Shown here piece by piece: positions 1 through 8,934 of a stretch of DNA of 64,000 bases. The stretch comes from Flavobacteriaceae bacterium (GTDB taxonomy: Bacteria > Bacteroidota > Bacteroidia > Flavobacteriales > Flavobacteriaceae). The stretch lies in NCBI GenBank assembly GCA_003443635.1, contig CP031964.1, positions 186,001-250,000 of the forward strand, written 5' to 3'. The notes beneath the pieces are model-generated. The model was not told the DNA's origin. It made no database searches and saw only the letters and a list, made by a program, of their open reading frames with translations. The stretch's first letter is position 1. The number at the start of each line of letters is the position of its first letter. Both the position numbers and the translations under genes were made by a program.

Positions 1-1
1 T

Positions 2-1291
2 AAAAATTCAATATATAACTTAAGTATTTCTACACTTCCTCAAGGCACTATTTCGTATGCCCATGATAAAAATATTCTGTCTACATTTTCATTAAATCCC
101 TATCTAAAAGGATATGTTGAAAATGCGGCATATTATTTTCAAAATATAACTAAAAAAAAGAAATACGAACTAGACCTGCTACTATTAACCCAAGGGTGGA
201 GCCAGTACAATTGGAATAATGTATTTAATTTTTCTCCTGTTAAAACATATGATTTTGAAACAGGGCTATCTATTAATAGTTTAATTAATAATAACGTAAA
301 AGAAAAAAAGAAAGCGCTTCAGCTCTATATACATCTAACAGAAAGTCAAGGCGCTACTCTTATAGATGTTAATAAAGATAATACCATTTTAATTAAAAAC
401 TTATATTTCAAAAAAGGAGAAGTATTAAAAACGTCATTAATCCGAGCCGATAAAAAAGTTTTACCTACAAGTAGTGTTTTTGAAATAAAGCCTAGATTGA
501 TTATTGATAGTATTGTTTTTAGTTCTAAAAACCCTAAGATTAATTTAAACCATACTACTAATCTTTTACCTACCTCAATTAAGCCCTTTTTTAGTAAAAA
601 TATTACAGAACTAGATGAAGTTTTAATAAAAGGGAAAAAGAAAAAAGATGACAATGAATCATCTCCATTTATTAGTGGTTCTCCCGATCGCTTTACAAAA
701 ATCACACAACGCGAAGTTTCTATATTTCCTCGTATTACAGATTTAATACGCTATAAAGGATATGATGTTATCGATAATTTAGGAAGAGTTGAAATAGTAC
801 AACGGTTTGGCTCAACATTATCGGGTTCGGGAAGATTAAGTCCTCTTCTTTTTGTAAACGGTATCGCTACAAACAACTTAGGTATTTTAGCATCTTTACG
901 AACCAGTGATATTGAAGATATATATGTTAATCCTAGAGATATCTCTCAAGGCCCCAGAGGAGCAGGAGGTGTGATTAGAATCAATCTTCGTAAAACATTT
1001 TTACCTACATCTAATACAGATAATACTTCACAAAAAAATTATGCTGAAACAATTATAAATAATGGCTTTGAAGTAACCAAAAGATTTTATACTCCTAAAT
1101 ACAATACTTATTTAAATAATGCTTTTGATAATTATGGTGTTATACATTGGACTCCTGAAATTAGTGTCAAAAATGATGAAACAATCACATTTAGAACAGT
1201 AGACATTCCTAATAAAACATATGTTTTTCATATTGAAGGAATGTCTAATAAGGGTGAGTTAATTTCTCAAAGCATTAAAATACAGAGATAA
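2..1291 (+). CDS. MG2/TonB-plug-type large surface protein, C-terminal part
   Basis: The reading frame is open from the first base of the window, so this is the 3' part of a longer gene whose start lies outside; the ATG at 497 is internal. Near the left edge is the motif LLLTQGWSQYNW, which resembles the LLTQGWRRY-type motif of Bacteroidota proteins combining alpha-2-macroglobulin MG2 domains with a TonB-receptor plug domain. The end of the protein is plug-like (VNGIATNNLGILASLRTSDI, then a Gly/Arg-rich segment PRGAGGVIRI). Such proteins are predicted to be exported and cell-surface associated; their substrate is unknown. No beta-barrel follows the plug, as is usual for this group. The family call is from memory of the motif, not from a search. 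Confidence 0.75.
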   Translation, partial: KNSIYNLSISTLPQGTISYAHDKNILSTFSLNPYLKGYVENAAYYFQNITKKKKYELDLLLLTQGWSQYNWNNVFNFSPVKTYDFETGLSINSLINNNVKEKKKALQLYIHLTESQGATLIDVNKDNTILIKNLYFKKGEVLKTSLIRADKKVLPTSSVFEIKPRLIIDSIVFSSKNPKINLNHTTNLLPTSIKPFFSKNITELDEVLIKGKKKKDDNESSPFISGSPDRFTKITQREVSIFPRITDLIRYKGYDVIDNLGRVEIVQRFGSTLSGSGRLSPLLFVNGIATNNLGILASLRTSDIEDIYVNPRDISQGPRGAGGVIRINLRKTFLPTSNTDNTSQKNYAETIINNGFEVTKRFYTPKYNTYLNNAFDNYGVIHWTPEISVKNDETITFRTVDIPNKTYVFHIEGMSNKGELISQSIKIQR

Positions 1292-1320
1292 TACAAAGAA
1301 ATTTATAAGTTTTTATACAG

Positions 1321-1686
1321 TTATTCTTTTTTCTCAAGTTTCATAATCAAAGGGAATTCGTAACCACTCTGGTAAAAGGTTCCAGTAATTTTATCTTCTT
1401 TTAAGGTGGCTACATATTTTATACCTGCTTGTGCTAATGTTATGGTTAAAGCTCCATCTTGATAAGTTGTTTTATCCATCGGAATATCTGTTGCACCTTG
1501 CGATGGACTATCCATAGTTGTTGTATAAACACCTTCTTTTTCAGAGATATGAAATAAGATAGGCAGTTCTGTACCTTGTACATTTAAAGTTCCTTTCCAA
1601 GAGCCTTTAATATCTTGTGCATTAATCTGGTAACTACTAATGCTAAACATTAGTAGTGTTATAATTTTAAACATTGTAATTTTCAT
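1321..1686 (-). CDS. Small secreted protein resembling the N-terminal domain of alpha/beta hydrolases
   Basis: The 121-residue product begins with a signal peptide ending near SYQINAQ. The mature part (GSWKGTLNVQGTELPILFHI, then TTTMDSPSQGATDIPMD) looks like the beta-rich domain that precedes the catalytic domain in many Bacteroidota alpha/beta hydrolases of the S9-like group. Here the domain stands alone: no catalytic Ser, Asp or His region follows before the stop codon. It could be a genuine small lipocalin-like secreted protein or what remains of a hydrolase gene. It converges on the MG2/plug gene, with 29 bp between the stops, and marks the left part of the accessory region. Function unknown. 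Confidence 0.65.
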   Translation of the reverse strand: MKITMFKIITLLMFSISSYQINAQDIKGSWKGTLNVQGTELPILFHISEKEGVYTTTMDSPSQGATDIPMDKTTYQDGALTITLAQAGIKYVATLKEDKITGTFYQSGYEFPLIMKLEKKE

Positions 1687-1738
1687 AATTGTTTAATTTA
1701 TGTTTATTCACTGAATTAGTAGCACAATTTAAAAATTG

Positions 1739-1958
1739 TCACACTTTTTTTAAAGTATTGGGTTTAAAATTTCTATAAAGCTGATAATAATCAGTATAAA
1801 GATCATATTGATTATGAACAATGTTATAAATCTCTTTAAGGTTTTTACTAAAAGCTATAACTAAGCCTTCTGATACAACAGTATATGATGCTACTGTGTG
1901 TTTGTGCATAGATCTTTTATAATCTCCTTGAGTTCCCACATTATTTGATTTTAGATTA
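1739..1958 (-). repeat. Degenerate repeated short gene, copy 1 of 3
   Basis: A frame of 66 codons from a GTG at 1939 encodes a segment (IAFSKNLKEIYNIVHNQY, then YYQLYRNFK) that recurs at 5133-5424 and 9152-9423 on the same strand. This copy keeps the reading frame through the middle but lacks the roughly 30 bp insert seen near the start of copy 2. It ends early, after NFKPNTLKKV, where the other copies continue to KYFFKKD. DNA similarity reaches upstream to about 1958. No family is recognised. It is probably a remnant of a small repeated gene and is unlikely to be functional. Confidence 0.6.
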
Positions 1959-2013
1959 ATTACTCAGACTAAATTAAAAATATACGTAGCCTTACGTATA
2001 TAATTGAATTATG

Positions 2014-2021
2014 TACATTTG
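2014..2021 (+). promoter_or_regulatory. Putative -7 box for the M57-like protease gene
   Basis: TACATTTG fits the Bacteroidota -7 consensus TAnnTTTG and lies 43 bp before the start codon at 2064. No clear -33 TTG at the expected spacing was seen. Confidence 0.4.
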
Positions 2022-2063
2022 GGTTATCTCATCAAAAGAAGAAATAATAAAACCCACTAAATT

Positions 2064-3623
2064 ATGAAGTGCATTTTTATATTAAAAAGAACATTTATAT
2101 CTATAGTAGTATCATTATTAGTTTTGGGTTGTACTAAAGATGATTTTGAAGAACAAGAACAATCTATAGAAATAACTTCTGTTGTTGAAATACTTTTACA
2201 AAGAGGGTTTAATCTTAAAGATATTATAGAAACTAAGGAGCATTATATTGTTGAAGGTGATATTATATTTTCAAAGAAAATTGAAGATTATGGTAACTTA
2301 ACCATAAGAACTGATATTAATCAAAACTTAAATATTACAGAAAATAATTTTACAACATCAGTATATTTTAGGGATAATGAATTAGTTGATGTAGGTGGTA
2401 CAACAAGAACTATATCTGTTTATTTACCAGATGACCCTCTTTTTTTATTTTCTACTAGCGAGGACGGAGGTGGTGGAGGTCCTTCTGAGGAAATAAGTGG
2501 CGATGGTAATGGTAATTGTTTAGGGGAAGATTGTCCAGGAATTCAAATAAATATTTGGAGGGAACCACTACAAATGGCTATGAACGATTGGAATGTAGAA
2601 AATTCTTGTTTTACATTTGTATTAGCTTTAACTGAACAAGAATCAGATATTACTATTGTAGCAGTACCAGGATCAGGCACTAATTTTGGTCTTACAAGTT
2701 TTCCAATGAATGGTAATCCTTTTCCTCAAATAAATATTCTCGCGGGTAATCCAAGTTTAAATAACAGCTTCAATGCACGTCGTAATTTATTAGCACATGA
2801 ATTAGGTCATACTATAGGTTTTCGACATACTGGTGGTGGTGATGGAGGCATTGAACTTGAAGGAGCTCCAACTAGCACTGATGGTGGTTCTGTTATGACT
2901 GTACAAGCTAATGTATTTGCTATTGCAAGTCAAGGAGTTTCAGCTAGCGATAGGGACGCAATAGTAGCACTTTGTGCTGTTAATAATAATGGGGCAGAAA
3001 ATAGTATAAATGGTCCTTCAGAAATATGTCGTCAAATTGACAGGCCTTTATTAGAATTAACAACTTACAGTCTGACATATAACAGTTTAGATACAGAATG
3101 GATGGTTAGTTCACCAAATGATATTCTTGAAATTGTAAGTCAGAATGAAACTAGTGTTACCGTAAGACCTACGCCAACTGGACAACCATTTGGTAACCTT
3201 ACGTCGTTATTTGGACCAACAGTTGAAGCTACTATTAAAGCTATTAATTCATCTGGAGGTGTTATTGCTGAAAAAACAATTACAATAGTAGGAGATCCTT
3301 TAAATAATTCAAACCAAACAATTAATGGTCCAATTTCATTAAATATAGGAGAAACGAGTACTTTTAATGTTATTCCTTTAGGTTTTGATCATTTCAATTT
3401 AACAAGTGTTAGTTGGTCTATTTTTCATGGATTTGATACGCTTTTTGCAATTCCATCAGACGATTTTCAAATACAATCAAATGGATTTACTGCACAAGTA
3501 ACTCCACTTCCAACGGCAACAGGCGGTAATGGATTTGGTAATGATTATGTAATAGCCTTTAAACTTAGAAATGATTGTGGAGGCATAATAACTTTATTTA
3601 AATCTATTACAATAGCCCCCTAA
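2064..3623 (+). CDS. Zinc metalloprotease lipoprotein, M57 (dual-action HEIGH)-like
   Basis: The 519-residue product has a lipoprotein signal with lipobox LVLGC (Cys23). A zinc-protease motif HELGHTIGFRH gives ligands His245, His249 and His255 with Glu246 as the catalytic base. The arrangement and the Gly-Phe-Arg-His ending match the M57 / dual-action HEIGH metallopeptidases of Bacteroidota. A Gly-rich linker lies near residues 138-150. After the catalytic domain, about residues 310-519 look like two Ig/PKD-type beta domains that may bind surface or extracellular material. It is predicted to be membrane-anchored by lipid and exposed in the periplasm or at the surface. It sits in the accessory region without an operon partner. 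Substrate unknown. Confidence 0.8.
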   Translation: MKCIFILKRTFISIVVSLLVLGCTKDDFEEQEQSIEITSVVEILLQRGFNLKDIIETKEHYIVEGDIIFSKKIEDYGNLTIRTDINQNLNITENNFTTSVYFRDNELVDVGGTTRTISVYLPDDPLFLFSTSEDGGGGGPSEEISGDGNGNCLGEDCPGIQINIWREPLQMAMNDWNVENSCFTFVLALTEQESDITIVAVPGSGTNFGLTSFPMNGNPFPQINILAGNPSLNNSFNARRNLLAHELGHTIGFRHTGGGDGGIELEGAPTSTDGGSVMTVQANVFAIASQGVSASDRDAIVALCAVNNNGAENSINGPSEICRQIDRPLLELTTYSLTYNSLDTEWMVSSPNDILEIVSQNETSVTVRPTPTGQPFGNLTSLFGPTVEATIKAINSSGGVIAEKTITIVGDPLNNSNQTINGPISLNIGETSTFNVIPLGFDHFNLTSVSWSIFHGFDTLFAIPSDDFQIQSNGFTAQVTPLPTATGGNGFGNDYVIAFKLRNDCGGIITLFKSITIAP

Positions 3624-3802
3624 TAAATAATTGTTTCTAAATTTCTTATAAGAAAAATATTATTATAGTCAAAGCGTTAGTAATTAAATAAAAGCACCTG
3701 TTTATTCATTACCGAGTAGAACTTAGTAAAGCTAAAGAGCTAAAAAGAACATTATGTGGGTGGGAGGATTAATAGTTTATAAAGATAAATCCATACTATA
3801 AA

Positions 3803-3854
3803 AATTAAAGTTAATATTAGCTAATTGTATAATTCAATTAATATAACTTTAATT
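3803..3854 (-). terminator. AT-rich terminator-like hairpin overlapping a stop codon
   Basis: The arms AATTAAAGTTAATATTA and TAATATAACTTTAATT pair over about 16 bp with one bulge. On the minus strand the hairpin is followed by a T run. It overlaps the last codons of the gene ending at 3838, which it would terminate. Confidence 0.45.
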
Positions 3855-4863
3855 GCTTACATAATGCATGAATATTTTTTAATTTATTTCTATCCGCCGT
3901 TACATATTTTTGAAAAATTTCTTTCAATTTATTATACTCTACGTCTGTTTCTCTATTATAAAAATTAATTTTCACTAATGGAATTTTTGATTTTAAATCT
4001 GAAATTGCTGTCATATATGAGCTACTTCTCTTATTTTCAATCAAAGCGAAAACATGCCCTCCATTTATATCTTCAAGGTAATTATCTGATAAATAATAAT
4101 AAAAAATATTATCTCCATTATGCAAAATATATTCTTCAGGGTCAACATAAGGCTGATAAACATGTGAATTTTTCATATCCAATTCCAAACGTTTCAAATG
4201 CTTCTTAACTTTATTTGAATAATCTCCTTCTGGATTATTAATTAATTCCTTATTATCAATAATAAAATATCTTTTGATCTTTACTCCTCTTTTAATTGCA
4301 TCATGATTGGCATTTAAAAAACTCTTTCTTTCTTCTGGTTCAAGAAGTTCAAAATCTTCCATTAACTCTTCATCTTTTTGATCTTTTTCCCAGAAGTCTA
4401 TTGAGGAAATCGAATAATAGCAGTCTCCCTTTTTTAAATTTGAAAGAATTTGTCTAAAAATATATACAAAAAAAGAATCTTGCTCTAATGCAAACTGAAT
4501 CCATTCTCCTTTTTTTATATTTAAAAATTTATTTCTCTCAGTAACGAAACGCCCTTTAATCATCCTTATTTTTAATAATTCATCAGAATTTATCTTTCTA
4601 ACTGTTTGAATTATACCATTTCCTAATGAATAAATAGAGTTTTTCTCATTATTAATAGATCTATTTAATCTAGCTTGTGAAGAATGGTATCTTGAAATAA
4701 AGATTGAAGCTAAAAAAGCTAAGGCAATAAAAATGAGTGCTATTATTAAAAAATGTTCTTCAAATACTTGAAGAGCTGCTAATACTATACCAGCTACAGC
4801 AACCATAAATAAAAATATTTCTATGGTCCTTTTCCAATTTGTATTTCCAAATAAGCCTTTCAT
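3838..4863 (-). CDS. Two-helix membrane protein with a soluble C-terminal domain, function unknown
   Basis: The 341-residue product has two adjacent transmembrane helices near residues 14-33 and 36-56, followed by a cytoplasm-sized soluble region. The soluble part has alternating hydrophobic strands and charged helices (CYYSISSIDFWE, KRGVKIKRYFIID, GHVFALIENK). This is faintly similar to phospholipase-D-like sensor folds, but no HKD motif is present. I do not recognise a family. A membrane helix pair joined to a sensor-like domain inside an integrase-bearing island is compatible with a defence or effector protein, which is inference only. It is transcribed alone, with a hairpin at its 3' end. 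Confidence 0.6.
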   Translation of the reverse strand: MKGLFGNTNWKRTIEIFLFMVAVAGIVLAALQVFEEHFLIIALIFIALAFLASIFISRYHSSQARLNRSINNEKNSIYSLGNGIIQTVRKINSDELLKIRMIKGRFVTERNKFLNIKKGEWIQFALEQDSFFVYIFRQILSNLKKGDCYYSISSIDFWEKDQKDEELMEDFELLEPEERKSFLNANHDAIKRGVKIKRYFIIDNKELINNPEGDYSNKVKKHLKRLELDMKNSHVYQPYVDPEEYILHNGDNIFYYYLSDNYLEDINGGHVFALIENKRSSSYMTAISDLKSKIPLVKINFYNRETDVEYNKLKEIFQKYVTADRNKLKNIHALCKQLKLY

Positions 4864-4983
4864 TATAATGAATTAATTAGTTGATAATAAAAAATAACCG
4901 TTAAAAATAAACGGACACTAAACATATGAATTAAGCTATATTTTATGTAAGGGGATTATAAATGTATAAAAAAGATTAATAAG

Positions 4984-5132
4984 TTAATCAGATTCTTTAA
5001 TTTTCAGCTTTGCATTATCATTACTAACTTGTTTCTGTACAATCTTTCTGTAATGATCTTGTATTGTTTGTAATTTACTATGTTTTAATAATTCACTTTA
5101 TTACTCCATCGATACATTATTATATAATATAG
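4984..5132 (-). pseudogene. 3' fragment of a tyrosine recombinase gene
   Basis: On the minus strand this stretch reads TILYNNVSME, two stop codons, then SELLKHSKLQTIQDHYRKIV, ending KLKIKESD and a stop. It aligns with the last part of the intact integrase at 13785-14978 (LLYNDVPMEIVSEMLGHSSM ... YGKIVQ ... LKIKL), including the position of the nucleophilic Tyr. The rest of the gene is missing and two in-frame stops interrupt it. It abuts copy 2 of the repeated short gene at 5133. It records an earlier integrase in this region. Confidence 0.75.
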
Positions 5133-5424
5133 TTAAACATCTTTTTTAAAAAAATACTTAACTCCATTAGCTTCAACTAAAAAGAAAGTGTTGAATTTAA
5201 AGTTTCTATAAAGCTGATAATAACCAGTGTAAAGACCATATTGATTATGAACAATATTATAAATCTCTTTAAGGTTTTTACTAAAAGCTATAACAAACCT
5301 TCAGATACAACAGTATATGATGCTACTGCGTGTTTGTGCATAAATCTTTTGCCTCCTTCATTAGATTTCTGTTTATGCCATTCCTCATCTCCTTGAGTTC
5401 CCACGTTATTTGATTTTAGATTAT
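5133..5424 (-). repeat. Degenerate repeated short gene, copy 2 of 3
   Basis: This is the longest of three related copies. On the minus strand it starts GTQGDEEWHKQKSNEGGKRF, continues MHKHAVASYTVVSEG, and then a 1-bp deletion relative to copy 1 shifts the frame before KNLKEIYNIVHNQY. The end reads NTFFLVEANGVKYFFKKDV and a stop. With the frameshift repaired the product would be about 90 residues. No family is recognised. It directly adjoins the integrase fragment. Confidence 0.6.
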
Positions 5425-5429
5425 TATAT

Positions 5430-5467
5430 AAAAAACAGCAACCTTATAAAAAGATTGCTGTTTTTTT
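5430..5467. terminator. Bidirectional rho-independent terminator
   Basis: The arms AAAACAGCAA(C)CTT and AAG(A)TTGCTGTTTT form a hairpin flanked by A and T runs on both sides. On the minus strand it lies 17 bp after the stop of the lipoprotein gene at 5484. Confidence 0.7.
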
Positions 5468-5483
5468 AATATTAAACTAATCA

Positions 5484-5972
5484 TTATTTTTTTGTAAACA
5501 ATAATCTATTTCCTGAATCAGGATCACCAATAAAATCCCAAATAATTAACTCTCCTTCTTTTATGTACAAATAAAAAACACTCGTTAATCCATAATTCTT
5601 TTTAGAATTGATATATAGATTCCATTCTTTATTTTTATAGTTATTTAATTTCCATTTCCCCTCAACTTCAAATAATTTATTTTTATTTTCTTTGTTTAAA
5701 TCATTGAAATCAGGTACATTCTTAACTATAAATGTTCCATTTTCATTTAGTGTAAGTTCAACTTTCTTATTACCTATATCATAGCTTTCTTTTATAAATT
5801 CATAACTAAAACTATCCACTTCCCAAGTTCCAGCCAAATCTTCAATTTTTGGTTTATCGTATATCTTTTTTAATTTAGATGATACAGAACCATTTGGGGA
5901 TATAGGAAAATTACAAGATATTATAAATAGTAAAAGTGCAATAGTTAATAATATTAGTTTAATTTTTTTCAT
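5484..5972 (-). CDS. Lipocalin-like lipoprotein, function unknown
   Basis: The 162-residue product has a lipoprotein signal with lipobox FIISC near residue 20. The mature region begins with a charged linker and the segment LAGTWEVDSFSYEF. It continues as alternating strands (VELTLNENGTFIVK, VEGKWKLNNYKNKEWNLYIN, IIWDFIGDPDSGNRLLFTKK). A GTW opening followed by eight or so strands is typical of small lipocalin-like Bacteroidota lipoproteins, which lack known ligands. It ends at a strong terminator. The upstream broken toxin-like gene stops 13 bp before its start on the same strand, so this gene may have been co-expressed with it and could in principle have served as its partner; that is inference. 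Confidence 0.65.
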   Translation of the reverse strand: MKKIKLILLTIALLLFIISCNFPISPNGSVSSKLKKIYDKPKIEDLAGTWEVDSFSYEFIKESYDIGNKKVELTLNENGTFIVKNVPDFNDLNKENKNKLFEVEGKWKLNNYKNKEWNLYINSKKNYGLTSVFYLYIKEGELIIWDFIGDPDSGNRLLFTKK

Positions 5973-5984
5973 ATTCTCATTTAT

Positions 5985-6702
5985 TTAGTAATCTTCGGTC
6001 CAAGACCAATTTTGAATAAAATTGCCCCCTAAATGAATTCCTGTTCCCCTTAATTTATTATCAAATATACCATCATGTTGACCATTATTATCATTATCTA
6101 TCCTAAATCTTGTAGCTGATTCCCATCCTGATGTATTTCTAACTGTAAAAGTTAATCTAACCCCAGTGCTAGTTTGAGCAACTGAAACATTAGTTAAATA
6201 AGAGCCAAGAAAAGATGTTTCAAGATTTGCTCCAGCAATTCCATCAAAAAATTGATCTACCCCATAAGCCCAAGGGTGATCATTAACTCCAGAAAAATCC
6301 CCGTTTTGAACTTGATCAAGTGCAATATCTCTTGCTTGACTAACCTCTTCTTGTATTTTAAGAGTAGTTGTGGTAACTGAAGAATCATAAATTGAATTGG
6401 ATTAGGTCCTTTTTCGAAAAGCCACATATTAAATAAATCTATCCAAGTAGCAGTATTAGGATTTGTGTCAATTAAATCATCAATAATATCTCTGAGTTCA
6501 TCTACAATAGTATTAATATAAATAATTGCTAGTGGATGCTCTGATGCTAAATCACTTAGTTTAGAGTAAATTAAATGAGCAATTTCTGCTGAAGTAGTAA
6601 CACCATTTAATATAGCTTCTCTAAGTCTCTCTCTCCAATTTCTTTCTGACAAGAAATCTATAAGAGCTATTGCAGCGTCTGTCGCTTCTATAGTAAGAGG
6701 TA
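5985..6702 (-). pseudogene. Truncated, frameshifted toxin-like C-terminal region
   Basis: The minus strand encodes one protein in two frames. The first part, from about 6702, reads LTIEATDAAIALIDFLSERN to FNMWLFEKGPNPIQF. A frameshift near 6395-6405 then moves the frame to YDSSVTTTTLKIQEEVSQAR ... HPWAYGVDQFFDGI ... GTGIHLGGNFIQNWSWTEDY and a stop at 5985. There is no start codon: an in-frame stop precedes the first part. The modular look (helical linker, then an all-beta end) resembles the variable C-terminal region of large surface or polymorphic-toxin proteins of Bacteroidota. That assignment is tentative, but that it is broken is seen directly. Confidence 0.6.
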
Positions 6703-6858
6703 CGAATCATTAGATAGTTTTTTGTTATTATTCAAATTTAGATTTGCATTTTCTTTTTTTATAAGTTAAATGAGTAAATTTAATATTTTGGTTAGTTAAC
6801 TATAACGTTGAGTTAGTCTAAATTAATAAACTCATCAAAACGTTAGTAGTTACTCATC

Positions 6859-6890
6859 AAAAAAACAGTAATCAATTAAAGCTACTGTTT
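6859..6890 (-). terminator. Rho-independent terminator
   Basis: The stem AAACAGTA / TACTGTTT has a 12-nt loop. On the minus strand it is followed by seven T. It lies 90 bp after the stop of the coiled-coil gene at 6980. The rest of 6703-6979 shows no gene. Confidence 0.55.
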
Positions 6891-6979
6891 AATTTAGATT
6901 GTTAATCGTATACTTACCACAATTAATTGTTTAGTGCAACACAAAACCATAATAAGTTATAGCAATCGTGGTGTGAAAT

Positions 6980-7706
6980 TTATTCTTCAGGAATATTTTT
7001 AAGGTATTCTCTTATATATTTTCGATACTCACCTTCAGTAGACATATTAAGTTTTAAGCCTTCTGTCATATTATTTCTATACTCATCGAAAATGACTTTC
7101 CTTTTTTCTAATAATCCCGTATGCTTTTTGGATTTTTTTTCGATATTTTCTAATGTGTCAACAGGCATTTTTTCATATAACTTAAATTCATTATTATTAT
7201 GCTTTAGTTTTATTAAAAATTTGGGAGCATGACCAGCTAGATGCTTAAGTGTACTAATTTTTAAATCACTTATTATTTTGATTAAATCTTTATCCTTAAC
7301 ATATAATTCTAAAAGAGCTTCTCCAGAAAGTACTTCTTGATAAACTTGATTATATAAATGAATTTTCACTTTTATTTCGCTGTTATTGTAATCATCTATT
7401 AATAAAGGTGATGATTCAGTCAACATACCAATCCATTTTTTATTTTTTTTATGAAAATCAATTAGGGCCAATCTTTTATCATTCTTATGACTTATTTGTA
7501 AATTAGTTAGCAAATCAAGTTTAGCTTTTAGATTTGCATTTTTTTCTAAAAATTGTTGCTTAACAGATTCGACTTTAGATGTCAATCCTTCTATGTCTTC
7601 ACTTGTTGCAATATTTTTCCCTTTTTCTGTTATATAAGATTTCAAAAAACGCTATATAAAACAATAATATTATCAGAACTACATCTATAATAACTTCCAT
7701 TTTCAT
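6980..7706 (-). pseudogene. Membrane-anchored coiled-coil protein with a homopolymer frameshift
   Basis: The long frame (221 codons) can only begin at a TTG at 7645. Upstream, from an ATG at 7706, another frame encodes a membrane helix, MKMEVIIDVVLIILFYIAF. It would join the long frame at LKSYITEKGKNIATSEDIEG if the A6 run at 7644-7649 were A5. The combined product is 241 residues: an N-terminal helix, the STEKGKN(I/L)AT-type segment common in small Bacteroidota accessory proteins, a coiled coil near residues 45-75, and a helical tail. The extra base could be a true mutation, a sequencing error or slippage. Function unknown; similar architectures occur in mobile regions. Confidence 0.6.
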
Positions 7707-7866
7707 TTCTTTTCAAATTACATACAACAGAATACTCATTAACAGGTAACTACTGTTAAACCAACAATTAAAAATTATGTAAGGGATAAGAAGTCCCAGA
7801 GGCACAATTAGGACTATAAGTAAAAGTAAGGAAAATAATTGGAATGGAATTACTTAAGAAATAGTA

Positions 7867-8841
7867 TTACATCACTTCAATAACCTTATCAGTTAATTTG
7901 TTAATTAAACCTTCATCTTCAACAGCTTTATTAATTAAATCATAATACTTTTCTTCAAGTTCTATAGTATCAAAATTTAACTCATCATCTTTATATGTCC
8001 ATTGCCCATCATGTTTACTTAAGAATTCAAGAACTTCTACTAAGTTTTTACCATAAGATATATGAGAATTAATAAAAGGAATAACAACAGGTTTTTGTAT
8101 TGAGTCTTGTTTGTTGATTCCTTTCATAACACCTATTAGGGTTTGATTGTTGGATGGTATATCTTTAAGAAGCTCTTTGACAATATCTACTCTATTTATA
8201 AAATGATCCTTATACGATTCAGAGTTTTTATGATAGTGTTTTAATACACTTATTTGATAATCAAATTCATTGGGAGAGTTTAATATAGAAAAGTCAAGAA
8301 TTCTCGGACTTAATATGGAATCATAAGATTTTTGCCAATCAATCATTACTTTTTGATTTAATAGTGAGAATTCTTGAAGTTTTATATAAACTTCTTGCTC
8401 ATTACCATTGGTATTTTTGATTACATTAGAAATATTTTCATTTACACTAGCAGAATGCTCTTCAAATGCTTCTACTGCATCTTCTTCATTCTTTATTTTT
8501 TCTCTATAATCAGACACAGAATTTGTTATTTCTGTAATACTATCACTTACTTCTTTATTGGCTTTTCCAGCTTCACTAATCATCCCAAAAACAGCGATAG
8601 TTAATACAATATTAAAAGTATAAGTGCCAGAATATTTTCTTTTGCCACGAATAAACCAAACTATTAATCCAAATATTAGTGGTATTAATAAAGTTCCTAT
8701 AGCTGATCCCATAACATATCCTAAACTATATGCATTAAAACCATCTCCTCTTAAATAAAAAATAGAGAATAGCAACATTATTATAATTGAATAAATCCAA
8801 TTTACTTTTGAAAGTTTAAAAGGGTGGCTTAGTTTTTCCAT
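7867..8841 (-). CDS. Membrane protein with three helices and a helical soluble tail, function unknown
   Basis: The 324-residue product has hydrophobic segments at about residues 13-30, 40-64 and 73-90. A coiled-coil-like stretch follows (KEVSDSITEITNSVSDYREK, then EDAVEAFEEHSASV) and then a mostly helical soluble region. No catalytic motif is visible and I do not recognise the family. It is transcribed alone on the minus strand, with about 160 bp between its stop and the frameshifted coiled-coil gene further downstream. Membrane helices plus a long coil suggest a role at the inner membrane, but nothing in the sequence gives a substrate. It is part of the accessory island. Confidence 0.6.
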   Translation of the reverse strand: MEKLSHPFKLSKVNWIYSIIIMLLFSIFYLRGDGFNAYSLGYVMGSAIGTLLIPLIFGLIVWFIRGKRKYSGTYTFNIVLTIAVFGMISEAGKANKEVSDSITEITNSVSDYREKIKNEEDAVEAFEEHSASVNENISNVIKNTNGNEQEVYIKLQEFSLLNQKVMIDWQKSYDSILSPRILDFSILNSPNEFDYQISVLKHYHKNSESYKDHFINRVDIVKELLKDIPSNNQTLIGVMKGINKQDSIQKPVVIPFINSHISYGKNLVEVLEFLSKHDGQWTYKDDELNFDTIELEEKYYDLINKAVEDEGLINKLTDKVIEVM

Positions 8842-8934
8842 TTGTGTTGATTAGTTTACTAATTTAATTAAAAATAGATACGCTAGTGTTTTTGTAATTT
8901 ATTTAGTTTATAGGATAAGTGTATATTTAACTAA

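Noticed and set aside
346..705. 119-codon minus-strand frame opposite the MG2/plug gene
   Set aside because: It lies wholly inside the coding frame of the plus-strand gene, has no sensible domain pattern and starts without context; it is an antisense shadow.
3978..4208. 76-codon plus-strand frame inside the two-helix membrane protein gene
   Set aside because: Low-complexity Tyr/Leu/Lys composition and full overlap with a better gene.
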